From a virus, in IMG/VR virus record IMGVR_UViG_3300023199_000204, positions 124,001 to 188,000 of that record: 64,000 nt of DNA. One strand, given 5' to 3'. Under the pieces are notes generated by a model. That model searched no databases. It was not told where the DNA came from and saw only the letters and a program-made list of their open reading frames with translations. Positions 34,930 to 41,150 of this stretch are shown in pieces (position 1 is the stretch's first letter; each line of letters begins with the position of its first letter). A program made the translations under genes and the position numbers.

Positions 34930-35190
34930 AGCTGTGTCGGCATGGCGCAGCAAGGGTGAGCAGGCACAGGGGGCGAGTGGGTGATACACACCTGAGCCCC
35001 CGCAAGAGACCCGAAGGGTCTCTGCTCCCCAAAAAACACAGTGCTGGGCGTTTGATTTATCCAGCACGACGCTTTTAGAAGGTTGAGAGCGTCGGCGTCT
35101 GCGTGGTGTAGGCGTCGTAATCCTGGCGGGATTTCCCGCCGCATACGGAACGGGGCCGGCTTAGGCATAAAGCCCCAAAAGATAGCGGGT
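34930..35190 (+). ncRNA. hairpin-dense non-coding segment
   Basis: At least six strong stems in a row: GGGGGC/GCCCCC (34969, 34996), AGAGACCC/GGGTCTCT with a GAA loop (35005-35023), GTGCTGG/CCAGCAC (35041, 35061), GACGCT/AGCGTC (35068, 35088), GGCGGGA/TCCCGCC (35125-35140), GGGGC/GCCCC (35152, 35172). GC-rich, no gene. Probably a structured RNA or long leader of the 35211 gene; no known family recognised. Confidence 0.5.
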
Positions 35191-35210
35191 AAAACCGCAA
35201 GGAGACTATC

Positions 35211-35720
35211 ATGAGTAAGTTCAGCATTTTCTTGGGAAGGGGAACGCAGATCAGCATCGCGAATACGAAGCTGCGCGAGAGCGTCGTCAGGGCAGCGGAG
35301 GAGCGCAACGTGGGGGAGGAGAAGCTCAAGGCGCAGCTGGATAAGCTGTGCAGCCCGGAGGATCGCGCGGAGTGCCAGTCCGTGTTGGAGGGAGGTGGGT
35401 CCGTGACCACGAGCCTCTACGATCTCAACGACCTTACCCCGGAAGTGCGCAAGAAGGCCGTGGCCTTCTTGCGCCAGCTGGCCAAGCAGGCGGGCAGCAA
35501 GGTTCGCGAAGTGCGGTTCACCGTGACGGCACCGAAGTCCGGAAAAGTCGTAGGTAAGTCGTCCGGCCTCAAGGGCATTCTCAACGCGCCGGTGACCATC
35601 ATGGGCGCCGAGCTTGAGCGCGCTGGCGCCAGCAAGTCGGACGGGCCGAGCGCCTTTGACTCGGCCATCGCCTCGATCCTCGGGTCCGAGGACACCGACA
35701 GCGAGACCGCCGACGCCTAG
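35211..35720 (+). CDS. hypothetical protein, 169 aa, GC-rich
   Basis: ATG behind AAGGAGAC. First gene of the GC-rich zone; codon use is sharply different from genes left of 34 kb. Ala/Ser/Lys-rich, with helix VVRAAEERNVGEEKLKAQLDKL and an acidic C-terminus ending DSETADA. Not recognised. Possibly an abundant structural or DNA-associated protein. Confidence 0.7.
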   Translation: MSKFSIFLGRGTQISIANTKLRESVVRAAEERNVGEEKLKAQLDKLCSPEDRAECQSVLEGGGSVTTSLYDLNDLTPEVRKKAVAFLRQLAKQAGSKVREVRFTVTAPKSGKVVGKSSGLKGILNAPVTIMGAELERAGASKSDGPSAFDSAIASILGSEDTDSETADA

Positions 35721-35726
35721 ACTCTT

Positions 35727-35744
35727 CGGGGGCGCAAGCCCCCG
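35727..35744 (+). terminator. hairpin after the 35211 gene
   Basis: CGGGGGC-GCAA-GCCCCCG, seven GC pairs closed by a GNRA tetraloop, 7 nt after the stop. No U run follows directly, so it may protect the mRNA end rather than terminate. Confidence 0.5.
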
Positions 35745-35760
35745 ACATTCCTACCTTTTT

Positions 35761-35806
35761 AAAGGGGCGGTCCCATTAACTTGGGGTCGCCCCTTTTCCC
35801 ATTCGA
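35761..35806 (+). promoter_or_regulatory. hairpin + ATTCGA element, copy 1
   Basis: Stem AAAGGGGCG/CGCCCCTTT, then TCCCATTCGA. Divergent first copy of the recurrent element described in the findings. Confidence 0.55.
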
Positions 35807-35966
35807 GCGCTAAATGCGTTTCTGCGTGTTCGAGCAAGGGATCGCCCACTGCTACGTCCCTAGACTTGTCTATGTGGGGGCGTATCAAATCTCGACATGT
35901 GCGGACGCATCCGCACCGTTCGACGATTACTGGCTGGTTCGCTAAGTCGACTCAGTCACACCTTTT

Positions 35967-36026
35967 GCCCGCTTTCCTTAATGGTTTGCGGGCTTTAGGT
36001 GTTCGAAGGGTTTTCTCCCTTCGAAC
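35967..36026 (+). promoter_or_regulatory. hairpin + TTTAGG motif, copy 2
   Basis: Stem GCCCGC/GCGGGC then TTTAGGTGTTCGA (ends 36006). The motif itself opens a second hairpin, GTTCGAAGG (36001-36009) with CCTTCGAAC (36018-36026). Between 35807 and 35966 I see no gene, only two further GTTCGA words. Confidence 0.65.
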
Positions 36027-36047
36027 GCAGATCTTAAACTTGCTTTG

Positions 36048-36266
36048 ATGTTTCTTGGGAATAATCTCCCAGAAAGCATCATAACCAGCGTTGCGGTCGT
36101 CACGGCAGCAAAAGCAGGCAAGGGACAGTATGATGCCGCGATTCATCTCGTGGCTAAGTCTCTGGTTTTCCCCGACCACAACTCTTGGGGGAATGAGTGG
36201 AGTACTGCCTTCACTCACGCAACATTGGAGCTAGACTCCAATGATCACGGCAGGTTCTACCGCTAG
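36048..36266 (+). CDS. hypothetical protein, 72 aa
   Basis: Begins MFLGNNLPESIIT and lies neatly between element copies 2 and 3. No clear ribosome-binding site. Ala/Val-rich first half. Not recognised. Confidence 0.5.
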   Translation: MFLGNNLPESIITSVAVVTAAKAGKGQYDAAIHLVAKSLVFPDHNSWGNEWSTAFTHATLELDSNDHGRFYR

Positions 36267-36287
36267 CTAAGGTTCTTTTTGTTTCTT

Positions 36288-36317
36288 GGGCACCATAGGT
36301 GCCCTTTAAGCATTCGA
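36288..36317 (+). promoter_or_regulatory. hairpin + TTTAGG motif, copy 3
   Basis: GGGCACC-ATA-GGTGCCC then TTTAAGCATTCGA. The interval 36318-36472 after it has no gene. Confidence 0.7.
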
Positions 36318-36472
36318 GGAGACTTTCTCCAAAAAACAAAAGGGTTTATATCTCTACTTGACTTTAAAACGAGGGTAGGGTTCGTGAACCTAGGAAACTG
36401 TAAGCCTAATTACAGTGGGCGGGGGGCCTCACATTTCATAGTTATTTTTTTGAAAAGGTTCGTGTTAATTCT

Positions 36473-36501
36473 GGGAGCTATGGCTCCCTATAAGCATTCG
36501 A
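36473..36501 (+). promoter_or_regulatory. hairpin + TTTAGG motif, copy 4
   Basis: GGGAGC-TATG-GCTCCC then TATAAGCATTCGA. No gene follows before copy 5. Confidence 0.7.
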
Positions 36502-36573
36502 AAACCCACAAACAAGGAAGCTCCCAGTAGATGAGTTGAAGCGACTACTTAACTCTTAATGTTAATGTTTAGA

Positions 36574-36603
36574 GGGCACCATAGGTGCCCTTTAGGTATT
36601 CGA
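36574..36603 (+). promoter_or_regulatory. hairpin + TTTAGG motif, copy 5
   Basis: GGGCACC-ATA-GGTGCCC (same stem as copy 3) then TTTAGGTATTCGA, 14 nt before the next start codon. Confidence 0.75.
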
Positions 36604-36616
36604 GAAAGGTAAAGCA

Positions 36617-36763
36617 ATGACCACTTTTATCACGGGCTTTCTGGTTGTGGGGATTGTATTCATTCAGAACCCAGCGAAATACTTTGATGTATGCGCTGGA
36701 TTCTTTGTGGGTTTGGTTTTCACTTTGATTATGGTTTTGGTTTTTGGAAACCAAAACCGATAA
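36617..36763 (+). CDS. small two-helix membrane protein, 48 aa
   Basis: ATG 36617 behind GAAAGG. Begins MTTFITGFLVVGIVFIQNP and has a second hydrophobic segment (FFVGLVFTLIMVLVFG). Two transmembrane helices in 48 residues resemble a holin-like or small inner-membrane protein. Lies between copies 5 and 6. Confidence 0.6.
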   Translation: MTTFITGFLVVGIVFIQNPAKYFDVCAGFFVGLVFTLIMVLVFGNQNR

Positions 36764-36790
36764 TTTTTTTCTGAAATTTTTTTTTGGAAA

Positions 36791-36836
36791 AGGGCGTATT
36801 AATCCTTCCAAGGGTTCACGCCCTATAGGTGTTCGA
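36791..36836 (+). promoter_or_regulatory. hairpin + TTTAGG motif, copy 6
   Basis: Stem AGGGCGT/ACGCCCT with an inner CCTT/AAGG pairing, then TATAGGTGTTCGA. Confidence 0.75.
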
Positions 36837-36860
36837 AAACACACAAACAAAGGAGCTATT

Positions 36861-37160
36861 ATGCTCACTCGGAAAGAGAAAGAAGAACTGTTGCGAAGGA
36901 TCCTAACCTTTCGCAAGGGCAAAGTGAACCTTCGGACGCAACGACCGAAAGGTCAGGATCAAGAATCACTGCGTGCGTACTTCGTGTGGCGCATGGCGAG
37001 ATTCCATGGTGGAGAAGATCTGAGCATGCCGATTCAGGCACTTCAGGTCATTGGAGATGACGAAGCGCTCCCCGACTTGAAGGAGATGGCCGACAAGCTG
37101 GCGAAGCGTTTCTTTGGGAGTGACATGCGAGCCGTCAATCGGTTCGAGGGTCTCTTCTAG
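36861..37160 (+). CDS. hypothetical protein, 99 aa, paralogue of 49629
   Basis: ATG 36861 behind AAAGGAG. MLTRKEKEELLRRIL, then RAYFVWRMARFHGGED; the gene at 49629 has MLTKEQEKEIINRAL and SYFVWRLVRVYSGED in the same places. Helical, basic. One copy is in GC-rich and the other in AT-rich DNA. Unknown function. Confidence 0.75.
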   Translation: MLTRKEKEELLRRILTFRKGKVNLRTQRPKGQDQESLRAYFVWRMARFHGGEDLSMPIQALQVIGDDEALPDLKEMADKLAKRFFGSDMRAVNRFEGLF

Positions 37161-37189
37161 GGGAGACATATACATCGGCAAAACACTTT

Positions 37190-37220
37190 AAGGGCACTTC
37201 GGTGCCCTTTAGGTGTTCGA
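37190..37220 (+). promoter_or_regulatory. hairpin + TTTAGG motif, copy 7
   Basis: AAGGGCAC-TTCG-GTGCCCTT (UUCG tetraloop) then TAGGTGTTCGA. Confidence 0.8.
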
Positions 37221-37245
37221 CAATACACAAGCAAAGGTGGCTATA

Positions 37246-37506
37246 GTGGTTGTCATCCGTCACGAAATTATCAACACCTTAAAGGGAGACTTTGAGGTTT
37301 TCTCGGGAAAGAATCCCGAGCAAGTGGCCTGGATTCTCTCTTACGTTAAGAGAGAGTTTAAGGGGCGACTGTTTCCAGCAACTCCTGGAAATCCTGACGG
37401 CATCGTCAGGAATGACCAGGGCGAGGAAATCGGCCTCTATACCTATGAGGCTCCTCCGTTTCGGCCTCGCAACTCCACGTGGCTATATGTGGAAATTCGG
37501 CTGTGA
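37246..37506 (+). CDS. hypothetical protein, 86 aa (GTG start)
   Basis: GTG 37246 behind AAAGGTGG; in-frame codons before it belong to element copy 7. Begins MVVIRHEIINTLKGDFEVF; mixed alpha/beta with DQGEEIGLYTYEAPPF. Not recognised. Confidence 0.6.
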   Translation: MVVIRHEIINTLKGDFEVFSGKNPEQVAWILSYVKREFKGRLFPATPGNPDGIVRNDQGEEIGLYTYEAPPFRPRNSTWLYVEIRL

Positions 37507-37538
37507 GCCATAGAGCCTTTACAGGTTTATATACTTTT

Positions 37539-37578
37539 GCCCACTTTCCTTAATGGTTTGTGAGCTTTAGGTGTTCGA
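37539..37578 (+). promoter_or_regulatory. hairpin + TTTAGG motif, copy 8
   Basis: Same loop as copy 2 (TTTCCTTAATGGTTT) with stem GCCCAC/GTGAGC (one mismatch), then TTTAGGTGTTCGA. A mutated duplicate of copy 2. Confidence 0.7.
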
Positions 37579-37603
37579 AACCTCATAGTCAAGGAGAGTT
37601 GAA

Positions 37604-37786
37604 ATGACTCAGAACCTGTATCAAATGACTCGTCGCCTCCATCGCAAAAGCCCGCAGCAGCTAAGGGCGTTGCTAAACAAGCTGGCGGTCATCGGTGCGA
37701 CCACGAAGACCAACGTCTCCGGCTACATGAGGGACGTGAGCCACATGATGGCTTGGAAACAAGTGGAGGGGCCGCACAAGCGATAG
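37604..37786 (+). CDS. small basic protein, 60 aa
   Basis: ATG behind AAGGAGAG. Basic, helical, many Gln/Arg (RRLHRKSPQQLRALLNKL). Possibly RNA- or DNA-binding; not recognised. Confidence 0.6.
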   Translation: MTQNLYQMTRRLHRKSPQQLRALLNKLAVIGATTKTNVSGYMRDVSHMMAWKQVEGPHKR

Positions 37787-37814
37787 GTCTGCGGGACTTA
37801 AACAAAACACTCAC

Positions 37815-37855
37815 AGGCGCGCGGGATTATTTCCTTAGCGCCTTTGGGTGTTCGA
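37815..37855 (+). promoter_or_regulatory. hairpin + TTTAGG motif, copy 9
   Basis: AGGCGC/GCGCCT then TTGGGTGTTCGA; leads straight into a tRNA-like fragment. Confidence 0.6.
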
Positions 37856-37861
37856 AGAGCA

Positions 37862-37902
37862 GAGCCGGTTGGTCCCTGGTTCGAATCCTACTTCTCGGCT
37901 TC
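37862..37902 (+). other. tRNA 3'-half-like fragment
   Basis: Contains CTGGTTCGAATCC (T-arm-like) and GAGCCG/CGGCTTC that could pair as an acceptor stem, but only about 40 nt with no D or anticodon arm. A relic, not a gene. Confidence 0.35.
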
Positions 37903-37953
37903 GAGGAAAAAAAGTTTGAGAAGTATGACTTCGGAATATAAACTTCTTTGATA

Positions 37954-37983
37954 AAAGGGTCTTCGGACCCTTTAGGTATTCGA
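37954..37983 (+). promoter_or_regulatory. hairpin + TTTAGG motif, copy 10
   Basis: AAAGGGTC-TTCG-GACCCTTT then AGGTATTCGA; the cleanest copy. Confidence 0.8.
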
Positions 37984-38062
37984 AGGGCGTAAAGCTTAAT
38001 TGTTTAACTTGACAACTTAGCTTAACTACTTAACAATTTAATATCTTAATCTTACACCCTTC
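37982..38062 (+). other. long AT-rich hairpin following copy 10
   Basis: GAAGGGCGTAA (37982) can pair with TTACACCCTTC (38052) with one mismatch; inside, AATTGTT pairs with AACAATT. The loop is built of TTAA-rich words. A similar structure follows copy 17. No gene lies between 37787 and 38148. Confidence 0.5.
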
Positions 38063-38148
38063 CTCTTAACTTAATGTTTCTTTTGCCAGTTGAAACTGGC
38101 AGCTAACCTCAACCCAGAGCAAGAATGCTCCAAACCAAGGAAAAAACA

Positions 38149-38511
38149 ATGAGCACGACCACGAACAAAATCATCGAGCAGGCGAAGTCGGCAATAGTGA
38201 ATGGTACGAAGATCGGCGCCAGCGTCAATCTCGGTCGTCAAATCACCAAGCTGGTTCGCGATTTCGCGGGAGCACACTACCCCGAGGCTTTCAACAGCCC
38301 GCTGTTCAAACAGGTGGAGCCGCTTCTGGTGGCTTTCATCGTCCAGGCTGCGACCACGGCATATCCGAATGTGCCGGGAGCGCAGAAGGCGAACAAGGTC
38401 GCTGGACTGGCAATGGTCGGTGAGGCTGCCCTTCTGACCCAGGAGCTGATGTCCAAGGTGGATGTGAGCACGCTGTTCCAGCGAGTGGCTGCTCTCGCTC
38501 CAACGGAGTAA
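38149..38511 (+). CDS. hypothetical protein, 120 aa, GC-rich
   Basis: ATG 38149 (MSTTTNKIIEQAKSAI) behind CCAAGG. Helical, Ala/Val-rich; FKQVEPLLVAFIVQAATTAY could be amphipathic or membrane-associated. Preceded by a GCCAGTT/AACTGGC hairpin and followed by a CCGCGG-rich one. Not recognised. Confidence 0.65.
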   Translation: MSTTTNKIIEQAKSAIVNGTKIGASVNLGRQITKLVRDFAGAHYPEAFNSPLFKQVEPLLVAFIVQAATTAYPNVPGAQKANKVAGLAMVGEAALLTQELMSKVDVSTLFQRVAALAPTE

Positions 38512-38636
38512 GCAGGTATAAGGCTTCAACGGGGCCGCGGCTCGATGGCCGCGGTGATGCTTGTACCTTTCGAGAAACCGCCAGTGCGGTAGGCAGGTAT
38601 AAGAAACAAAAAAAACAACAAACAAAAGGAACTGCT

Positions 38637-39227
38637 ATGTTGAAACTAGGTTTTTCGGAGCTTGTGATTCACAAACGCTTTAACAAGGTCCTTCTCAACA
38701 AACTCAAGAAGTCAGAATACGAGTTCGGTCTTACGGGCTCGTACTTCTTCGGGACCTATCGCCCTGATAGTGACCTTGATCTCTTCGCCAAGGACTCGAA
38801 TGAAGTTCGTAGATTCCTCTACGAATGTAATTTTAATATCGAGTGGGAGGTGAATGGGTATGGGGACAAAAATACTGTCTTATTGTTAAGGCATCACTCC
38901 AATCCTCACATCGATGTTCAGTTGGTGCGGGACACCGCTGCCAAAAAGGATGTGGAGGAGAGGATCAAAAAGGAAACGGGTTGTTGGATCCTCACTCCCC
39001 AATGTGGTGAGACCAAGACCTCTATTTGCTTCAAAAAGCGGCGTGCTACTTTGTATGATATGCTGTATGGGCTGTATGTTTCGGGACACCCCGATTCGCC
39101 TCTTGCGCAGCATATCACAAATCGTTCAGACGTGCTGAACAAGAAGTTGGGTTTGGGTTCGGCACCCAGCGTCGCAGGGAGCAAGAAGGAAACACCAGCA
39201 CTCAAGGGATGGCCTTTCACGTCCTAA
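38637..39227 (+). CDS. nucleotidyltransferase-like protein, 196 aa
   Basis: ATG behind AAAAGGAA. The pattern GSYFFGTYRPDSDLDLF (GSxxxGxxxxxSDxDL) is the polymerase-beta-type nucleotidyltransferase core, with a third acidic position in HIDVQLV. A paralogue lies at 44387. Such minimal transferases adenylylate or nucleotidylate proteins or tRNAs; the target is unknown. The C-terminus is a low-complexity tail. Confidence 0.7.
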   Translation: MLKLGFSELVIHKRFNKVLLNKLKKSEYEFGLTGSYFFGTYRPDSDLDLFAKDSNEVRRFLYECNFNIEWEVNGYGDKNTVLLLRHHSNPHIDVQLVRDTAAKKDVEERIKKETGCWILTPQCGETKTSICFKKRRATLYDMLYGLYVSGHPDSPLAQHITNRSDVLNKKLGLGSAPSVAGSKKETPALKGWPFTS

Positions 39228-39249
39228 AAACAGGAGATAAAACCATTTT

Positions 39250-39322
39250 GGGCCCATAGCTCAGCGGTTAGAGCGTCGCTCTCATAAAGCGGGGGTCCCT
39301 GGTTCGAATCCAGGTGGGCCCA
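39250..39322 (+). tRNA. tRNA with CAT anticodon (Met or Ile2)
   Basis: Complete cloverleaf: acceptor GGGCCCA/TGGGCCC, anticodon loop CTCATAA, T-loop TTCGAAT. CAT can be elongator Met, initiator or lysidine-modified Ile; sequence alone does not decide. No encoded CCA. Confidence 0.9.
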
Positions 39323-39406
39323 AAGCAACAATTAATAAAAATAACGAAAGGAGCCAAACAATGCGATAATCTAATATTATTGAAGGAAAACATATATAGT
39401 GTCCTG

Positions 39407-39451
39407 GGGCTGCCCAACTTTAATAGGTTGGGCAGCCCTTTAGGCATTCGT
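39407..39451 (+). promoter_or_regulatory. hairpin + TTTAGG motif, copy 11
   Basis: 12-bp stem GGGCTGCCCAAC/GTTGGGCAGCCC then TTTAGGCATTCGT. Longest perfect stem of the set. From 39323 to 39406 no gene is seen, only AAGGAG followed by ATGCGATAA. Confidence 0.75.
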
Positions 39452-39489
39452 GAACTTGGCGATATAGGTTAACTTGGTACGCGACAAGA

Positions 39490-39519
39490 GAATTGCGAAT
39501 TGCGAATTGCGAATTGCTA
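39490..39519 (+). repeat. four tandem copies of a GAATTGC heptamer
   Basis: Perfect 7-nt repeat in the leader of the next gene, about 55 nt before its start. Could vary in copy number. Confidence 0.75.
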
Positions 39520-39572
39520 AGGATCATGGGGAAATTTCCTGGGGGTTTTCCCTGGGACGAAAGGACAGAATC

Positions 39573-39878
39573 ATGAAGACCATGAAGACCATCAGCAAAG
39601 ACATGATCAAAGAGTTGCAGGTCGGCGACGCCGTACTGGTCCTGACCAGCACGGCGCATTACTGGACAGGGAGGATCGTCTCTCTGTCCATGACAGAGAT
39701 CGCCCTCGACGAGGCGGCCTGGATCTCGCAGGTGGGCCGCCACAGCGACTGCGTCGCACGAGGAGACCTGAGTGGGGCTGAGATCGAGCCCCACGCTGAC
39801 GGGCAGATTACCAGGCTGCCTCGGATCGGCAGCGTGGTAGTGGACTGGATCCACGCGTTGCCGCGCGAGCAGCGCTAA
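39573..39878 (+). CDS. hypothetical protein, 101 aa, GC-rich
   Basis: ATG 39573 behind AAGGAC (MKTMKTISKDMIKEL). Beta-rich, with VGDAVLVLTSTAHYWTGRIV resembling a small barrel. Stop overlaps the next ATG as TAATG. Bacterial-like GC-rich codon use. Not recognised. Confidence 0.65.
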   Translation: MKTMKTISKDMIKELQVGDAVLVLTSTAHYWTGRIVSLSMTEIALDEAAWISQVGRHSDCVARGDLSGAEIEPHADGQITRLPRIGSVVVDWIHALPREQR

Positions 39879-40270
39879 TGGACGATCTCGCAGGGGAGCT
39901 CGAGCAGCTGATGCGCGCTGGAGACGAGCGCGTGCTCACGGACTACATCGCCGAGCACGCGCTCGAGTGGCTGTGGCTGCCGGCGCCGACCCTTCCGCTG
40001 ATAGCGTGGTCTGGGCGGCTGTCGGGGTCGCGGTCGCGGTCGAGGTCGTGGTCGTGGTCGCTGTCGGGGTTGCGGTCGCGGTCGAGGTCGTGGTCGCTGT
40101 CGGGGTTGCGGTCGCGGTCGAGGTCGAGGTCGCGGTCGCGGTCGAGGTCGTGGTCGGGGTCGGGGTTGCGGTCGCGGTCGAGGTCGTGGTCGAGGTCGTG
40201 GTCGGGGCCGAGGCCGAGGTCGAGGTCGCGGTCGCGGTCGAGGTCGTGGTCGGGGTCGGGCTGGCTCTGA
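39878..40270 (+). CDS. short N-terminal domain fused to a Ser-Arg hexanucleotide-repeat tail
   Basis: The first 45 residues (MDDLAGELEQLMRAGDERVL, YIAEHALEWLWLPAP) look like a real domain of an unnamed family. From about 40020 the frame runs through a GGTCGN repeat, giving an SRSRSW tail. The repeat is open in all frames, so the protein C-terminus is uncertain. Confidence 0.5.
   Translation: MDDLAGELEQLMRAGDERVLTDYIAEHALEWLWLPAPTLPLIAWSGRLSGSRSRSRSWSWSLSGLRSRSRSWSLSGLRSRSRSRSRSRSRSWSGSGLRSRSRSWSRSWSGPRPRSRSRSRSRSWSGSGWL
40020..40261 (+). repeat. GGTCGN hexanucleotide minisatellite
   Basis: About 40 imperfect units of GGTCGC, GGTCGA, GGTCGT and GGTCGG in higher-order blocks. Extremely G/T/C-biased with few A on this strand. 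Confidence 0.9.
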
Positions 40271-40307
40271 CGTCGCGCGTGCCGGTATAGATACGATAGG
40301 AGGGGTT

Positions 40308-40331
40308 ATGATTACTTTCGTATTTTTCTGA
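40308..40331 (+). CDS. possible 7-codon leader peptide
   Basis: AGGAGGGG stands before ATG ATT ACT TTC GTA TTT TTC TGA, directly ahead of the next gene with its own site. Strong ribosome binding for a 7-residue product suggests a translational leader. Low certainty. Confidence 0.3.
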   Translation: MITFVFF

Positions 40332-40343
40332 CGGAGGTGAATC

Positions 40344-40478
40344 ATGCGCAAGACTCATAAAAAGATTGGTCCTGGCGGAGTGAAGTGTCCTTGCTGTAAT
40401 CCTTATGGTAAGGACATTAAGAAAAAGCTTAATCGTTGGGAGCGACGCAAGGTAAAACAAGAGCTTAAAACTTATTAG
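40344..40478 (+). CDS. very small zinc-knuckle-like basic protein, 44 aa
   Basis: ATG 40344 behind ACGGAGG. MRKTHKKIGPGGVKCPCCNPY, then a lysine-rich helix. The CPCC cluster and basic tail suggest a nucleic-acid-binding peptide. Immediately precedes the rRNA-like element. Confidence 0.65.
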   Translation: MRKTHKKIGPGGVKCPCCNPYGKDIKKKLNRWERRKVKQELKTY

Positions 40479-40484
40479 CTTATG

Positions 40485-40702
40485 GGGTGCTGTGAGAGTT
40501 TGGAAATGCTGGGAGGTAGGCTTAGAAGCAGCCAGCGGTGTTGAGCAAACCGCATACCTTTAAAGAGTAGCTCATACCCACTCTAGGTGAGTTTGACCGT
40601 GAAGGCTCGCGGAAACCTTGCCGGAGTTTAGGAGTCGGTCTAGAACGACTTTTAATGAAAACCAGGGTTGAGAAAATGCTTTTGGCGTAATAGCACACCA
40701 GT
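40485..40702 (+). ncRNA. 23S rRNA GTPase-associated-centre-like RNA
   Basis: Positions 40518-40534 read AGGCTTAGAAGCAGCCA, the universally conserved L11/thiostrepton-loop hairpin of 23S rRNA domain II (about 1060-1077 in E. coli). TTTAAAGAG (40559-40567) and TAGCTCA (40568-40574) follow in rRNA order. The missing second loop, GCGTAATAGC followed by ACACCAGT, appears at 40685-40702. An extra GCGGT/ACCGC hairpin is inserted. No coding frame covers it. It is likely a structured RNA derived from or mimicking rRNA. Confidence 0.7.
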
Positions 40703-40723
40703 ATTTATTGGAGTAAAAATCCT

Positions 40724-40768
40724 AAAGGTCGTTGGTCTTTCTCAAGACTACGACCTTTAGGCATTCGA
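40724..40768 (+). promoter_or_regulatory. hairpin + TTTAGG motif, copy 12
   Basis: AAAGGTCGT/ACGACCTTT with an inner GTCTT/AAGAC stem, then AGGCATTCGA. Lies directly after the rRNA-like RNA and may end its transcript. 40769-40983 holds no gene, only a GACC-GAAA-GGTC hairpin. Confidence 0.75.
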
Positions 40769-40983
40769 GGACACTTTAGCGCGTATGGTTGGAAGGTTGG
40801 TATATACATTTAAGTGTTTGACTGTGTTGTGGAGCACCCCCCCCAATGAGATAAGGGACTTCAAGTTCTTTTCCTAAGTGTGTGGGACCGAAAGGTCAAA
40901 AACTAACACAGCGAGATCGGCGGAAGTATCACACGACTCCGCGCGGATCTCCATTTGGCGATAAAAAATAACAGAATAAGGAT

Positions 40984-41024
40984 AAGCCCGGATACTTAAT
41001 TGTATTCGGGCTTTAGGTATTCGA
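40984..41024 (+). promoter_or_regulatory. hairpin + TTTAGG motif, copy 13
   Basis: 12-bp stem AAGCCCGGATAC/GTATTCGGGCTT (one G-U) then TTAGGTATTCGA. The next 126 nt form a GC-rich structured leader (AGCGGTTAGCCGCT and others). Confidence 0.75.
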
Positions 41025-41150
41025 GGAGCTTGTCTCCTAGAAATTGTTAGACCTTGTGAAGACCGCGGGGCGCCACTTCCCCCGGCCGGCAGACACGCCG
41101 GTGTTCTTCCGGCGGAAGAAATAGCGGTTAGCCGCTGAAAGGAAAGGTAC

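Noticed and set aside
34900-35210. tmRNA or group I intron
   Set aside because: No tRNA-like ends, tag ORF or conserved intron core could be found.
34819-35410. Reverse-strand ORFs in the hairpin-dense segment
   Set aside because: Overlap strong hairpins and a + strand gene, with no ribosome site.
36279-36530. ORF of 83 aa
   Set aside because: Runs through two hairpin elements (copies 3 and 4) and lacks a ribosome site.
38513-38580. Possible extra copy of the hairpin motif (CCGCGG stem, then CTTTCGAG)
   Set aside because: Stem is present but the conserved AGGYRTTCGA sequence is mostly missing.
39875-40460. Reverse-strand Pro-Arg and Thr-Ala ORFs over the repeat
   Set aside because: Produced by the stop-free GGTCGN repeat; no start or ribosome site and no neighbours on that strand.
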